Source: Methylococcaceae bacterium NSM2-1 (GTDB taxonomy: Bacteria; Pseudomonadota; Gammaproteobacteria; Methylococcales; Methylomonadaceae). From it: 6,683 nucleotides of DNA. The position numbers and the translations under genes are program-made. Position 1 is the stretch's first letter; each line of letters begins with the position of its first letter. This document shows positions 6,118 to 6,683 of the stretch, piece by piece. The notes under the pieces were generated by a model. That model ran no database searches. It was not told where the DNA came from and worked only from the letters and a program-made list of their open reading frames with translations. Location of the stretch: assembly GCA_002256705.1 (NCBI GenBank), contig NQJI01000077.1:1-6683 (forward strand). Direction: 5' to 3'.

Positions 6118-6683
6118 TTTTGTTCACGGGCATAAGTGCCCGCAACCACGCCATCCCGGCCTACTGACAAAACCACTCTATCGCCGACATTCAGGCCGGA
6201 TAAAACTTCCACCGTATTCCAGTTCGCCAGACCCGGCTTGAATACGCGCTCTTCCAATAAACCATCCGCCTGCATCAACAAAACCCGGTTATTTTCCAAT
6301 ACAGCCTCTGCAGGCACTTTGAGTGCCTGTTGCTTGCTGGCTAACAAGACTTCAATGTCTGCACTATAGCCCGGCAGTAAATCCTTGATATCATTCGGAT
6401 CAGTCAGTTTAACCTCGACCTCAACGGTCCGTGCCTGCTTTTCTTTTTCCAGCACATAGGGTGCAATACGGCTTACGGTTCCCGAGCAGCGTTTTTCGGC
6501 AAAGGCATCCAGCGACACACAGGCGCTCATACCTGTTTTTATTTGCGGGGCATCCACTTCATCAATCGGTGCGGACACGTATAAACAACTGACATCCAGC
6601 AGATCTATGGCTGGCAAAGTTGCAATACCGGGAGGCGAAGGGGTTACATACTCGCCCAGTTCGACATTGATTTCTGCAACTCT
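6114..6683 (-). CDS. Periplasmic adaptor (membrane fusion) subunit of ABC efflux system, MacA/HlyD-like; N-terminus beyond window
   Basis: The frame is open to the right edge, giving the last 189 residues of a protein usually around 400 long. The visible part starts at the end of the lipoyl-like domain (RVAEINVELGEYVTPSPPGI), which is typical for this adaptor family. A beta-barrel domain follows (LYVSAPIDEVDAPQIKTG through GTVSRIAPYV), then a second barrel strand set with TVEVEVKL and LLPGYSADIEVLL, and a membrane-proximal C-terminal domain with the usual LKVPAEAVL and LSGLNVGDRVVL motifs. The signal anchor and the coiled-coil hairpin would lie outside the window. In the family, such proteins form a hexameric periplasmic tunnel joining a MacB-type pump to a TolC-like channel. 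It is the first visible gene of the exporter operon, and its stop overlaps the ATPase start. The operon promoter is not in view. Confidence 0.9.
   Translation of the reverse strand, partial: RVAEINVELGEYVTPSPPGIATLPAIDLLDVSCLYVSAPIDEVDAPQIKTGMSACVSLDAFAEKRCSGTVSRIAPYVLEKEKQARTVEVEVKLTDPNDIKDLLPGYSADIEVLLASKQQALKVPAEAVLENNRVLLMQADGLLEERVFKPGLANWNTVEVLSGLNVGDRVVLSVGRDGVVAGTYAREQK

Overview
The window looks like chromosome of a Gram-negative proteobacterium, most likely a gammaproteobacterium. The reasons are a MacA/MacB-type inner-membrane exporter with a periplasmic adaptor, a probable outer-membrane beta-barrel C-terminus, an OmpR-type winged helix and a DctA-type symporter remnant. The transposase resembles ones I associate with aquatic gammaproteobacteria such as methanotrophs and Legionella-like genomes. 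That placement is inference and should be held loosely.

Layout. Bases 2-73 (+) hold the last 23 codons of an upstream gene. Bases 74-496 appear non-coding. Bases 497-1417 (+) encode an orphan, atypical response regulator. Its receiver domain lacks the phospho-acceptor Asp and the conserved Lys, and it has an Arg-rich linker and a normal OmpR/PhoB winged helix. Bases 1451-2915 are a stack of broken elements: a middle fragment of a dctA-like C4-dicarboxylate symporter gene (+, frameshifted), abutting an IS4-superfamily DDE transposase gene (-, two frameshifts, N-terminus missing), which is itself cut by the 5' end of a group II intron (+, starts GTGCG at 2736). Only about 165-180 nt of intron domain I survive; no reverse transcriptase or intron 3' end is present. 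From 2978 to the right edge, all on the - strand, lies a compact exporter operon. In transcription order it is: periplasmic adaptor (MacA/HlyD type, N-terminus outside the window), ATPase, MacB/FtsX-type permease A, MacB/FtsX-type permease B.

How the genes work together. The adaptor, ATPase and two permeases should form one tripartite-style efflux or extrusion system. The ATPase dimer energises a probable permease A/B heterodimer, and the adaptor bridges towards an outer-membrane TolC-like channel that is not in this window. The substrate cannot be read from the sequence. The response regulator points the other way and is separated from the operon by the mobile-element remnants, so no regulatory link is supported.

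I do not see a clearly new system. The items most worth a second look are the nested remnants (symporter / IS / group II intron) and the response regulator that appears unable to use Asp phosphorylation.
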